This document shows positions 1-56,414 of a DNA stretch of 64,000 nt, one piece after another. Below the pieces are notes generated by a model. The model was given only the letters and a program-made list of their open reading frames with translations, was not told where the DNA came from and did no database searches. The DNA comes from Paralvinella palmiformis. Taxonomy: Eukaryota; Annelida; Polychaeta; Terebellida; Alvinellidae. The stretch is taken from positions 1-64,000 of the forward strand of contig JAODUP010001057.1 in the NCBI GenBank assembly GCA_025642065.1. Reading direction: 5' to 3'. The position numbers were made by a program, and so were the translations under genes. The number at the start of each line of letters is the position of its first letter. Positions within the stretch are counted from its first letter, which is position 1.

Positions 1-117
1 ACATTTATGAAATAAACAGTTGTACATAATCTTCAAGAATGGTGCAAAATGGGGTGAATACATGGACTCCCTATTATCACCCACCCAGACAGTGCTCTGT
101 CTCGCTTCGCAGTCCAC

Positions 118-178
118 CTATAACGCGATCGATAGGTTGTGGACCTGAAGACCACGTTATAATGGGGGTCTACTGTAT
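118..178. repeat. Possible end of a pogo/Tigger-like DNA transposon
   Basis: The stretch ends in a string reading, on the minus strand, TACAGTAGACCCCCATTATA, and contains the inverted partner pieces CTATAACG and CACGTTATAA. Strings of this form (CAGTAGAC followed by TTATAACG) are typical of pogo/Tigger-type transposon termini. No second terminus or TA duplication was located, so this is only a candidate relic. The rest of 1-376 shows no coding signal; it is intron 5 of METTL1. Confidence 0.25.
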
Positions 179-349
179 TTCACAATGACTCAATTACTGT
201 ATATATAATTACTAAATTCTGTATCATCAGACTTTGCAGCAGAGGGAGCTTATAACTTATAACCACACACCTGTGACCAGAATGTCAAACCGTATTCTAT
301 ACAAATGAATATTTGAAACAATGAACTTTGACACAATGAACGTCTATTA

Positions 350-6556
<6,207 letters not shown>

Positions 6557-6951
6557 GATGTACCAACACCGGAAGTTGTTATTTATCGCCCTTGACATTT
6601 GATGAGGTGGTAGTTGTCCAGTAGACTAGGTCTAGACCTTTTTGAGGTGGTGGATTTTATTTTTATGAATAATATCTTATCACAATACGGACATCTTCTT
6701 CGAAATTCATCAAATGAAAGAGTAAGGTGCGCAGCATAGCATCGTTTATGGCTGTTGCTTTTATCATTTAAGGAAATACCAATGGTAATTGAATAATTCT
6801 AGATCTACCCCAATTTTCGTAGCTAGATTAGACCTACTAGTACTAGATCTAGTACTAGACTAGATATAGAGTCAAGGCCTAACATAGCTTTGTCTTAAGA
6901 GTTACTCAATTAAATTTTGCTTCTAGTGACTTACCTCAACAGTTTACTACC

Positions 6952-8106
6952 AGGACATGGGGTCAATTCAGGCATTGGAATTGATGGGCAATTTTGGAAT
7001 TGTTTTTTTAATGGAATTGATAAATAAATTGGAATTGAAATATGTTAAAAAAATCAATTGACAAATTAATATACCACTTCATTTTTTAATTCAGAAATAA
7101 ATAAAATGTCAAGTGGCAGTGAACAGGTTTCTGATGCTCGGCTATGCAACAACGTCCTTTCTTCTATGATAATCCTACTTGGAATATAAACTACTCCGAG
7201 TAGGTACACGTTGTATGTATATATGTATGTAGTATATATTATCATATATATTACTGAATAGAAGAATAGCTTGAATAAAAAAATATCCTGCTTTTTTGTG
7301 TTTGTAAAGCATATAAAAATATATAGAATTGCTCTAATTGGAATAGACCAATTCAATTACCCCCTGGTGACATCATGCAGCTGAATTTCACACTGGTCTT
7401 GGGTTAGAAGTCTAAGAATCACTGTGTTGCATGGCGATTTATGTATGTAGTGGCTGATAAATGTCTTACTGAAAAGCTGTATATAGGCTATTTACTGCCT
7501 ATGTTTGGATTTTATTTATAATCCACTAAGGGTATGTGATCTCCAGATCATAATTTTGCATTTAATAGGAATGGCATCAACTTCATGGTCTGGGTTGTCT
7601 AGTTCAAACTTATTTTTTGTAGAACCTTTGCTATCTGACACAACAAGGGGAATGGGTAAAATCAATGATCACGGATTATAATTCAATAGGTGATTCCTAT
7701 TACTGTAACATTGGTATTTATGCATGATATGTGTATTGAAAGTGAAGTGTTTTTTCTTCTAAATCAGCCGTTCTTGCAATAGTTACTACATTTAAATGTC
7801 AAGGGTGGTAATATTCTAATGTAATAAAAACAAAATTTTTATAATATACTGGTGATACGTAAAATAAAAATAATATTTCCAAAATTCTACATTAAATATT
7901 TAAACAATCTTCATTAAAATCAATTTACATTCAGCTAAAATGCTGAAATATTTCCAGTATTTATTGTTAGTGAAAAGTTGCCATCCAATGTTAAAAGTAG
8001 GCGCCATAGCTGTTTCTAACTCGAGACCGCAGTTGGTAACCGATGCAACACATTTTGCCTGGATCGGTCTATTGATAAATTTGATTTGGAATTGACCCCA
8101 TGTCTG
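6952..8106. mobile_element. hAT-like non-autonomous DNA transposon with 8-bp target duplication
   Basis: The inverted ends share ACATGGGGTCAATTC. The insert is flanked by identical 8-bp repeats TTACTACC (6944-6951 and 8107-8114), the duplication length typical of hAT transposons. The 1155-bp interior is AT-rich and encodes no recognisable transposase. The termini resemble those of the element at 21356-22047 (CAGGTATGGGGTCAA), so the two belong to one group. It sits about 390 bp upstream of the METTL1 start codon, where it could carry or disturb promoter sequence. Confidence 0.8.
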
Positions 8107-8444
8107 TTACTACCTTTAGTTTAGAGTTGAATCATTTTGATGCATGAAGATAATTATGATAGATAAGCCTAATTAATAATGATAATTTGATATCAATGTT
8201 CAAAACGTGATTTAACTTACATCTCTATGTATTTGTCCATATTAAAACTTATTTAATGGAATAAAATTAGCAAGCGGAGAGACTATGAGTGATACTGAAT
8301 ACGCTGGTTTATGGGTTCTAATGGTTGTTAATATTTGGTATGTTTGCTATTAATTGGACAAGATGTCCACAGAATCCTACTGTCGTGTATTATTTGACAG
8401 TTTAAGATCTATCATCACCATTTATACTGTCTTAAACAAGTGTG

Positions 8445-8532
8445 GATCTTTGGTTACCAGTCATGACATCACTGCAGCACTCTAGTTTTCTAAAAAATCT
8501 TTATTGGCGAATACGGTGTAATTCAAATATAC
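8445..8532. repeat. Left arm of a ~90-bp inverted repeat pair
   Basis: The string beginning TGGATCTTTGGTTACCAGTC, running through TCTAAAAAATCTTTATTGG to about 8532, is found inverted at 11976-12062 with roughly 85% identity by eye. The two arms bracket 3.4 kb that contains the gypsy, hAT-like and LINE relics. No target duplication was seen outside the arms. Confidence 0.7.
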
Positions 8533-8691
8533 ATCCGAAAGATATTTCTATGGTGTGTAATTCTAACTGTAGAGTCAGTCTACCAAGACTACTTGGAAGA
8601 AAATATAGTAACAGACGTTTCCTAAGAAAACAACAAATAAGTCCTGTCATCCCGAAGTCAAATGTGCAACCTAAATTAGCAAAACAAATGC

Positions 8692-8870
8692 AACCTAATG
8701 AAATTCGTTCCGGCTACAAAGCTCCCTGTTAAAGAAAATGTTGTCCTGACATTTCTCAAATAAATAGGTGTGAATGTGAACACTACATGCAATCTTATGG
8801 CATTCATTCCGGCTACAAACCCCCTGTTAAACTTAAAGCAAATGTCATCCAGACGTTTCTCAAATAATTA
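8692..8870 (+). repeat. Two-copy direct repeat, ~100-bp period
   Basis: The segment around ATTCGTTCCGGCTACAAAGC and CTCCCTGTTAAAG...ACATTTCTCAAATAA (8692-8765) is repeated at about 8792-8868 with small changes (ATTCATTCCGGCTACAAACC, ACGTTTCTCAAATAA). It lies just inside the left arm of the inverted repeat. Confidence 0.7.
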
Positions 8871-9246
8871 AACAAGCAAATGCAACAATCAACCCTTCCA
8901 ATTACTTACCAGTATGTACAAATAAAAAAAACACCAAATGTTAATCGCACTACTACAGCTTCAATGAACCAATAAGTCTTTTGGAAATCAAGCTGAATAT
9001 GAACTAAATGATGCAATACAGATGTTTATTCGTTTCATTTATTTCAACATTCATAATACATAATTTTAATGAAATCAAACACACGTAGAATGTCTGTAGA
9101 TTAATCTGTAGTTGGCACCTGAGCACTAACAAACTCACTGGATGCCAAACAGTTAGGCTGTCTTTGCCTTCTTAGGCTTCACTGTGGAGTAGGCAGTGGT
9201 TTCGTTAGAAACCGGGGACCCAGGTCATTTGACCCGCCTGTTACTC
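8871..9246. other. Unassigned stretch before the gypsy relic
   Basis: It probably belongs to the same composite insertion as its flanks. I see no frame with family signatures here. Confidence 0.4.
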
Positions 9247-9682
9247 TCAAGTAGAGACCCAGCTACCTTTCTGAGATGCAGCTTTGTCTCCACCAGAACA
9301 AACTTTGTCTCCCAGATAAATGCACTTATTCGGTGACAATTTCATACCTGCATTTTGATTGTGATCAAACACCTTTTGTAAAAGCTCCAGGTGTATCTGG
9401 AAAGATTTAGAAACTACAATAATGTCATCAAGATTCATTTGACAAAATCAATCACTTCTAGTGGTGAAATATCTGCTCCATAAGACATTAATAAGTAGCT
9501 GGTGCATTTGATAAACCAAACAATAGCCTGTTATATTCATAAAACCAAGTGGCCCAACCCTAAAGGCAGAAAGTGGCTTGTCTCCTTCCTGATGGTAACC
9601 CTTCCGCATGTCCAACACTGAATAATAAGTATTACCACCAAGACTTTCCATCAATTCTGTACAAAGCCTATGCATGTTTAAC
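9247..9682 (-). pseudogene. Ty3/gypsy reverse transcriptase relic, downstream half
   Basis: Broken minus-strand frames carry gypsy RT signatures: SLGGNTYYSVLDMRKGYHQ, KPLSAFRVGPLGF and the catalytic box LDDIIVVSKSFQIHLELLQK followed by GMKLSPNKC. Frame changes and stops interrupt it, so it is a dead copy. The upstream half of the same RT lies at 10844-11165. The two are separated by a hAT-like insertion whose target duplication falls just after the TVKD codons. Confidence 0.85.
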
Positions 9683-10363
9683 CAGGGTTGGGTTTCTTCC
9701 CAGAAGAAAGGTATTTCTTCCCTTTCCATGGGAAGAAATGGGTTTTTACTGGGAAGAAAACCATTCCTCCAGGAATAAATTGGGAAGAAACTCCCAAGGG
9801 ATACAGTAACCTAACAATTCAAACTGATGTGATATTCACTGTATAAACAATTCAATGTCATGCCCCACTAACCACTGAGAAGATAGGTGTGACCTCATGT
9901 GATTTAAATGGTGGTGCTATTGCTCGAGTATTAGTCCCCTTTAATATATTAGCTAAACTTAGGAAGGGTCACTTTCAATTGAATTAAATCAACCAACCCT
10001 GCAAGGTCTATTTAATATATGATATATATATATATGTGTGTGTGTATATATAAAACTGGGTTATCCAAGACATCACATGCATTAGCAGTATTCTTGTTGT
10101 CAATTGACACAGATCAATGGCACTTGCTATGGGACTTGGTTGGTCAGCTAGATCTCTAACATTGCGGAATATATTATAATCTTGTATCATCTGAATGATG
10201 GACTTGTTAAATTATTTCTCATGATCCTGGGAGATCTGTAAATAGAAGCTGCGGTTCTTGATGAATCTATTTAAGCACAGTAGCTGTGACTTCCACCATG
10301 TGTCACAGGGTAGTTGTAAGCAGGGCGCATGCGGTTCTCGAAACCGGAGCAAAACGCCACCCC

Positions 10364-10401
<38 letters not shown>

Positions 10402-10843
10402 ACCATTATGTGTCATCGGGTAGTTGTGGCTTGCAGCTATCCTTGTGAGCAGATAGAGGTTTTGGTAGAGACACAGGGTTTGTGATGATTATGGAAGTAT
10501 TAATTTACTTCCTTGATGTATTTATTAATGGCTCCTGATTAATAACTACAGTTTTTTTCAATATTTTGTTCAAAACGAATAAATTTAGGTTTCTTTCATT
10601 TGTCCTCAAAGATTTGTTGCAAACCAACAGATATGAGGACTCTATCCTATTCTAATTTTGTTTTAAAGTGTGCATGTGTATGAATAGCATGAAAGATAAA
10701 TTTGGGTGATGATTTTGTACCATTTTCGAGTTTCGTCCATTTCTTTCCAAAATGGAAAGGAAGAAAGCATTTCTTCCATAACTAAAAAAAATCCAGTTTT
10801 CACCGTGGTTATTACCATCCATGGAAGAAACATGCAAACCCTG
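9683..10843. mobile_element. hAT-like element nested in the gypsy relic
   Basis: The ends are CAGGGTTGGGTTTCTTCC at the left and, inverted, CAGGGTTTGCATGTTTCTTCC at the right. The flanking octamers are TGTTTAAC (9675-9682) and TCTTTAAC (10844-10851), a 7/8 match expected of an aged hAT duplication. The insertion splits the gypsy RT within its conserved TVKD region, so it is younger than the gypsy copy. The interior has TA and CA microsatellites and no transposase frame. Confidence 0.75.
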
Positions 10844-11165
10844 TCTTTAACCGTATGCAAGTTTAATTGCTGATAGACAGTGCATTTATGAAGGCTGGAA
10901 TCCTTTTTCCTCAGTTGTACCTCATTAGAAGCCCATGGGCTTTGACTGTGATGGATAATATTGGCATCCAGAAGCTGCTGAATGTGCTTCTGTACCTCAG
11001 CAAACATGGAATGGTGTATCTTCCGGAATCTCTGTTTAAAAGGCTCACATTCATTGAGCTGAATCCTATGCTTCAATATACTGGTGAGTCCAACAACCAT
11101 ATGACCTCGTGCAAAGACATCCTCATAAGCAGAAACCAACTTCTGGCCTTGGAGAACGTTTGGAA
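10844..11165 (-). pseudogene. Ty3/gypsy reverse transcriptase relic, upstream half
   Basis: The minus-strand frame reads AYEDVFARG, LKHRIQLNECEPFKQRFRKI, SPWASNEVQLRKKDSSLHKC and QQLNLHTVKD, the standard start of a Ty3/gypsy RT domain. The frame runs directly into the hAT-like insertion. Several expected residues are replaced, consistent with decay. Confidence 0.85.
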
Positions 11166-11214
11166 TCTATTGATAAAATAATTTGCAATTAGCGTGCATC
11201 GGGATTGAATCCAT

Positions 11215-11470
11215 ATGCATTTAATTTTGCTACCAATATGGCAGACAGTCAAAAGCTGTCAAAAGGTCAGTCAGTAAGGCTCCACTGATACCACCGTCAT
11301 CAATATTAGCTTTACATTTGTCAATTAATCTCAGTAGTATGTTTTGACAGTTGTGGCCCTTTTTGAATCTTGAAAGGAATGGTGGCAGTAATGGGCTCTT
11401 AAATTTATACATCTGATCTATGAGAATACCCTCAAATATTTAGCCGAAACAAGGAAAGCTACTGAGAGGT
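11215..11470 (-). pseudogene. LINE (non-LTR) reverse transcriptase fragment
   Basis: The minus-strand translation gives SFPCFG(stop)IFEGILIDQM followed by FKKGHNCQNILLRLIDK, then GGISGALLTDLLTAFDCLP. This is the RT finger/palm region of jockey/RTE-like LINEs (FRKGHS..NVLLRLI...GGISGALLMDLSKAFDCLPH in typical members). An internal stop and truncation on both sides show that it is a relic. Confidence 0.8.
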
Positions 11471-11975
11471 AGGTAATTCTTTTTGTCGTAATTCTTTTGG
11501 TTCTTAAGTTGGTGAGATGATTTGGATCTTCAACCCTGCAATATATGATATAATTTATCTAATATCTGGCCAATGGTCAAATCCAGTCCAAGTCTTTGGA
11601 CTACTTTAGCTGCTTCTCCACACAGAGATTTCTTGGCAGCTATAGTAATTGTCTGCTCCTTCCAGAAGCAGAATTAATATTTCATATTTCCACCCTTTGA
11701 AGGTAGTCTCTTCGTGATCACCTTCCCCAGAAAATGGAAATACTTTGGGGTTTAACAATAGTCGTTTATTAAGCATGAGATGGACCACATGTCGCCTTGT
11801 AATTATAAACTCGTTTGATTTCGTTGTCCTTGGAGGTCATGATCATGTGTACTGCCGGGATTGGTACCTGAACCATGCTGGAGCATCAACTCGTATGGCA
11901 ACATTTCTAAAAGGATGCAAAAGCTGGCTCAACTGCATTGCCAAGGGATTTGGGCACCATTATGAGAGTTTGGGT
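11471..11975. other. Unassigned stretch between LINE relic and right inverted-repeat arm
   Basis: No family signature seen in either strand; probably decayed transposon sequence. Confidence 0.4.
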
Positions 11976-12062
11976 ATTTCAATTACACTGCATTTACCAA
12001 TAAAGATTTTTTAGAAATCTAGAGTGTTGCAGTGATGGCATGACCGGTAACCAAAGACCCAA
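11976..12062. repeat. Right arm of the ~90-bp inverted repeat pair
   Basis: On the minus strand it reads TGGGTCTTTGGTTACCGGTC and continues parallel to 8445-8532 for about 88 bp before similarity stops. Confidence 0.7.
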
Positions 12063-12451
12063 ACTCTCACGCAAGTGGCCTTGTTATGGGTAAATTGTTG
12101 TAGTATAGTATGATTTTATATATGAGGTTATATATAGCACACCAAACATTAGCAGGCATTACCTTAAACAACTATAAAACATCAATTGTTTTACCTGTAA
12201 TGCTTAATGGAGTATGTTTATGGTAGCTTTGGCTGGGTAAATGAGGTTTGCATTTTGCCCTTGATCTCAATCCACTGTTATATCGATATAAACAGAAATA
12301 GTCACAGAAAATGGCGGGACGTGTTACAGTTATACCCATCTCATTTCAGATGTTACAGAACAGATGTTAGTGCGATGTGAAATAAACAGAATTCAGCATA
12401 TTCAATTGTCATCTTTTTTTGATCAGTCCCATCATATGAAGGAGGATCACG
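12063..12451 (+). promoter_or_regulatory. MFSD5 upstream region and 5' UTR
   Basis: About 390 bp of upstream sequence lie between the transposon cluster and the MFSD5 start. No TATA box is obvious. Pyrimidine-rich stretches ending in AG (for example TTTTTTTGATCAG near 12426) could be a splice acceptor for a 5' untranslated exon, but this cannot be decided here. Confidence 0.35.
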
Positions 12452-13798
12452 ATGATGGTCATAACTTATTCAGCATTCTGCGTGCTAGGACTTTTGTGTA
12501 TTGGTCTCCAGTACTGGGCCATCAAGAGCAGAAAAGATCCTACCATAGGAAACAATCCTATATTTAAGAACTTCCAGTGGGGCTATTTTGTGGCATATTT
12601 CCCAGCACTGCTTGGTGATTGGCTGCAGGGACCATACCTTTATAAGCTGTATAGTTATTACGGCTTCCAGGAGGATCAGATTGCTGTTCTCTACGTGTTC
12701 GGCTTCGCCTCGACTGTCCTGCTAGGCACATGGGCCCCAGTGGCCGCTGATCGTTATGGACGCAGGAAGTTGTGCATCGTCTTCACAGTTGTCTACTCAC
12801 TGGCTTGTCTCTTCAAGCTGTCTAGAAACTATGGCATCTTACTATTGGGTAGAATTTTAGGTGGTGTGGCAACATCGCTGCTGTTCTCGGCATTCGAGGC
12901 CTGGTATGTTCATGAACATTTAGAGACCCACGACTTTCCCAAAGAATGGATCGCAGTGACCTTTAACAGGGCTACAGTGTGGAACGGGATATTGGCAATT
13001 GTTGCCGGAGTGATTGCGAACGCACTCGCCGAATGGGTGAATCTTGGCCCAGTGTCACCGTTCATACTCGCAATTCCATTCCTCGTCATATCTGGGGCAG
13101 TGGTCATCTCCAGATGGCAAGAGAACTACAGCACGCAGAAGGTGAAGTTACGACACTCCTGCATGGCCGGGCTGAAGAACATATTCACTGATCCAAAGAT
13201 TTTCCTCATCGGAATCATCATCTCTTTGTTCGAAAGCAGCATGTACATATTTGTCTTCCTGTGGACACCAATTTTAAATCCAGCCAATCCCTCACTGGGA
13301 ATTGTCTTCTCCAGCTTCATGGTCTGCATTATGATTGGCTCAGCCATCTTTCAGCTCCTCCAATTACAGCGCGTCCCTGTCATCTACCTGTTAGCAGTTT
13401 CCATCATCTTCGCTCTGCTGGCAAATATTGTCTGCGTGATTGCCACAGAACCAGACGACATGAACCGACAGCTGGCCTTTGTTGCATTTCTAGTCATAGA
13501 AATCTCAGTTGGTATGTACTTTCCAGCAATGGCTGTCATGCAGAGTCGCATCATTCCTGAAGTGAATCGTGTCAGCGTCATCAATTGGTTTCGTGTGCCG
13601 CTCAATCTCATCGCTTGTGCTGTGCTCATGACACTGCACAACAACTCATTTCGGCATGGAAATGTCCTGATTTTTGTCATCTGCACAGGTTTATTGGCTG
13701 CAGCATCGATGTCAGTCATCAAGTTGATATCTCTGAGCAGAGACGACGATGAGCTTAGGCTGACTGAAGAAGATGTCGCCGAGAACAATGGTCTTTAG
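12452..13798 (+). CDS. MFSD5: Molybdate-anion transporter MFSD5, major facilitator superfamily
   Basis: A single uninterrupted 448-residue frame matches MFSD5, an MFS membrane protein reported to take up molybdate and related to plant and algal MOT2. Recognisable family blocks are DWLQGPYLYKLYSYYGF (about 56-72), the loop-2/3 motif DRYGRRK (100-106), LLFSAFEAWYVHEH (about 142-155), FESSMYIFVFLWTP in the second half and INWFRVPLNLIAC near the end. About twelve hydrophobic segments are visible, with a polar loop after WQENYS near the middle and an acidic tail (DDDELRLTEEDVAENN). The length equals the vertebrate protein's. Two ATGs open the frame (12452 and 12455) and either may start it. The frame needs no intron. 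The gene is convergent with the dihydropyrimidinase/CRMP gene downstream. Confidence 0.95.
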   Translation: MMVITYSAFCVLGLLCIGLQYWAIKSRKDPTIGNNPIFKNFQWGYFVAYFPALLGDWLQGPYLYKLYSYYGFQEDQIAVLYVFGFASTVLLGTWAPVAADRYGRRKLCIVFTVVYSLACLFKLSRNYGILLLGRILGGVATSLLFSAFEAWYVHEHLETHDFPKEWIAVTFNRATVWNGILAIVAGVIANALAEWVNLGPVSPFILAIPFLVISGAVVISRWQENYSTQKVKLRHSCMAGLKNIFTDPKIFLIGIIISLFESSMYIFVFLWTPILNPANPSLGIVFSSFMVCIMIGSAIFQLLQLQRVPVIYLLAVSIIFALLANIVCVIATEPDDMNRQLAFVAFLVIEISVGMYFPAMAVMQSRIIPEVNRVSVINWFRVPLNLIACAVLMTLHNNSFRHGNVLIFVICTGLLAAASMSVIKLISLSRDDDELRLTEEDVAENNGL

Positions 13799-14793
13799 TG
13801 GATGGTGTGCGTTGTGTACACCATTAAGTTGTAATAAATATTGGTAATTTATTGCAGAATGCTGCCAATGATCATGTCCATATTGTGCATCCAGACTGGT
13901 AACCTGTGGATAAATCTGGAAATCTGCAAGACAGTTTTCTATGTTCAAGCTCCTATTGCATTCCGTTGTTATATATTGTTGTGGTGCGTGGAATTTGCTG
14001 TCCGGATTATACCTTGAGGACTGGTTCAAATTGTTGTGTATAAATGGGAGTTAGATCATTTTATTTAAATTTTGTTAAGAAATGCATTATTAAATTATGG
14101 TAGGAAATTAACATTTCCATATTTGTTTTGTTTGGATGTACTTGCTTAGACACCGAGGTGTCTGAATTTTACAAAAGTCTCGACAGATTTCTTATAAAGA
14201 TGTTTCACAAGTTATTAATTTAATGTGGGTTGTATTTTTGATAAAACAGTTATATTTCTAGAAACAGGTTATATACTGGTGTCTAAAAAATAAAGAATTT
14301 TGTTTCACCACCAGGCAGGTCTTTTCTTTATTGTTAGCATCAAGATTCGTTTGTCCTTGTTTGTTGGAATTACTTCCACCAGTTGTTACCATGTCAAGAA
14401 ATTTTTTCAGTCATGGGATTGTATTTAAGATTTCTTTAGATTAAAACCATGAGCTTGATGTTATGCTGCTTCGTTTGCCATACGCTGTAGGCAGAATCCC
14501 TCTGCCTTTTGTTCAAATAGTTATTTATTTATATGTAGAAGCAAGTTATGGGCAAACATTTTTCTGATGTGAAAACTGGTTCCGTTTCATGTTCTAATCA
14601 GGTTTTGTGTGGGATGCTCTTTAATTTCTAGTTTCCAAAGAGGTGTTATATAAATGTGGCAGGTTGTTGTACGATGGTAGAATAAATGGAATTGAACAAG
14701 CCATTTTCTGTATTGTTGATACAAAGACAAACTATTGCCGTAATGTCTGTGAAATGAATGAGAGAAATTGTCAAATGTTTATGCAATAATAAA
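13799..14793 (+). promoter_or_regulatory. MFSD5 3' UTR with several poly(A) signals
   Basis: AATAAA hexamers occur at 13833, 14289, 14681 and 14788. The first would give a very short 3' UTR and the last one of about 1 kb. Which are used cannot be told from sequence. Nothing else is seen in this stretch. Confidence 0.5.
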
Positions 14794-15214
14794 CCACTTC
14801 AATGACCTAATTCATTACTATTAATCATCAAGGTGTATTGGATGATGGGGTTAGAATGCTGACTATAGCCGTATAATAGAGCCGCCTTTTCAGTAGGGAA
14901 TAAAGTAGAAGACCCCTTAAAAAACGTAGGAAGCAGTTCACCTGTGGTGACCGTTAAAAACACTGCAGTGTTGCTGGAGGGGAGGGATGGGTGTGGTGGG
15001 GGGTTGTGTAGGGCTGGCACTTCTCCGTTGGAAGCTCTCCCCTGAAAAACTTGGGGAAAATGGTATATTTGCTGCATTCTAGGCCACCTTTTCACCAACA
15101 CCAAAGTAGCCCACCGATTTTCTGCCGATAAAATAGGCAACGAGGGATTGTCAAATAGACGATGTCGGACGTCAGCTGTTATTGAAAAGGCTGTAAACAG
15201 CTTTTCATCCATTC

Positions 15215-15300
15215 AGATAGGGCACTTCTGTAGCACAGTGGTTAAAGCACTCACAACCTCCAGATCGTTAGTTCAAATCCAGCTCATACCCGTGTTTGTC
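15215..15300 (+). repeat. tRNA-like SINE head
   Basis: The sequence GTAGCACAGTGGTTAAAGCA (A-box region) and GTTCAAATCC (B box, 15271-15280) are correctly spaced for a tRNA-derived promoter. The part after the B box does not complete a cloverleaf, so this is read as a SINE head. It differs from families A and B in this window. Confidence 0.5.
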
Positions 15301-17402
15301 ACGGTTCCCACAGCCAGGGAAATGTTAGTTTCTAGGACAAAATTACCATTTTTAAGGACAAAGTATACAAGATTTAGATGTAATAAATCAAGATATGTGC
15401 AAAATTCATATATTTATTAAATGTATGATTGATTATTGACATCTGCTATGATACGGCCTCCTCCTCAATCCTTCTAGCTGTCTCGTCCTCCCACTTTTAT
15501 TTTAACTAACACGGGATATCAATACTATGTACCTGTACTCTTTTTTTTCTCTATAATTGAAGTTTTCTTCTACAGACATTTTTTCGCTAGCTTTTTGGTT
15601 CTTGGTGGATTTTTTCACAGGCAATATTTATTTTCTAGAACATTTCCAAATTTTGTCAAATTGGAGGAACGGGACAATGAAATTATTTTCGAGGACATGT
15701 AGGAACCCTGGTTTGTTATATTGATTTGTTTCCTTTGATGTAAGAAAACTTAAAATTACAGACCGTCTGCGTCTCGTCTCATTTGCGGCAATCAGCTACA
15801 TCAAGTATTTAAATTTTACTCTATCCAAGTCACAATCTATCATTATGGCTTTGTCATGATCATTGATTTCAGTTTACTTCATTTTCTTTTGAGCGAGAGA
15901 AGTTACTCATCCATTTGGAATATACAGTATAACTGAAAGGCCTGTCTCAATCTATATTGTATCCAGATAAAAGTGTGTACTGTTATATTGATATGACACA
16001 TAACACCCCTGATAACCTGACTAAAGCTACCAGCAGTGCTACTTGTAACAGTAGCCTTGCTACTCGAGCCATTAATGCCTGTCTATCATCAAACAGAAAC
16101 AAACAAAAGCATGAAGAAAGCATTTATTTATTATTGATAAGAATTCTCAGTGCCCGACTATTCCAAAATGGCAACAGACAGTGTGATCTGTGTATTTAAA
16201 TAGCATTTCTGACACAATATACACATATATATCTATTCGTCAAGAGAAGAACATCTGTACGACAGGGCACCACTAGACAGACATACGATGCAAGAAATCT
16301 ACAGGAAGAATGTTCTAACCAATTAAGACTACAAGATTACACCCTACTCGTATAACATGGATGTAAAGAGCATACTAAAATAGTAATCTTCCAGCACGTG
16401 ATCAAAACATTACTTCAGGAGCAAGATGAATTTCAAGAAATTATATAACCATTGTCATGTGAACCAGCTATTAACAGTAATACAGAGAAAACAGCTGTGC
16501 TAGTTTCCAGCACAAGAATACTAAGAATTAACTCTGAATAAGTTATAAATTATTTTTGAATATTCGAAAATAATCACAAGCAGATATCAAAAGATATGCT
16601 AGTGTATAAATCACAGATCTGGCTATCATGACCTAAGGCGCATTGAGGTCAGAGTAATGTGTTATATGGACAGGGCTTTTAGGAATTTTAACGAGTAAAA
16701 AATGCATCTGGTCTGCATGGAACAAATCAACGACACCATCACAGTACCTTAAATTATACATCGATATGGACCTTTTATAAGCAGTTCATTAGTAATAGCT
16801 GTACCCGACGCCCCCTCTAACAAACAATTCCTTAGTGGCTCGTCTATTTGATAGATTTTCACTTTATATAATGACAAAATCTGCTATCACATTCATCCTT
16901 CAAAAGTCTTCCAATCAACACGTAACCATTGCACAGATGTTTCTGCGACAAAACCAACTGTTAGTCTCGCACAGCAATAAAGTGCTGTGCCACAGGCACC
17001 ATATTTGCAATGGAATAGTTTGCGTAATTAAATATTATCCACGTAAAAGGTTAAAGCCATTACTGTACTGAATGATAAACACAGAACTAATCGAGGTGAT
17101 CATGATACATGCATAGCCTTCTACTAAACCTGTGATAATAGAAAGTAGGAGCATTTATCATTGTAAGAAAATACAGTTACGATGAAAGCGGTTACATCGA
17201 TGCATGATAAGTAATACACAACAGCTTTGGTGAAAAACTAAAAGTGAACATGTAACAATGCTGCAAAACTGACATTAATTGCTGACGGTTTTCTTAATAA
17301 AAGCTCTAGCCAGTCAGAGAGACAAAGGCTCGGAGCCAACCAGTAGACACCATTCAATTCTGACTTAGCGGCACAAAGGATATTGACCTATGAACTCCTG
17401 AT
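15301..17402 (-). promoter_or_regulatory. Presumed 3' UTR and flank of the dihydropyrimidinase/CRMP gene
   Basis: No coding signal on either strand. Overlapping minus-strand AATAAA hexamers lie at 16123-16132, 1.27 kb past the stop codon; another candidate lies near 15410. The 3' end of the mRNA is most likely in this interval. Confidence 0.4.

Positions 17403-56414
<39,012 letters not shown>

Noticed and set aside
12910..13788. Several open frames overlapping MFSD5 on both strands
   Set aside because: They are shadows of the conserved MFSD5 frame and lack their own signatures.
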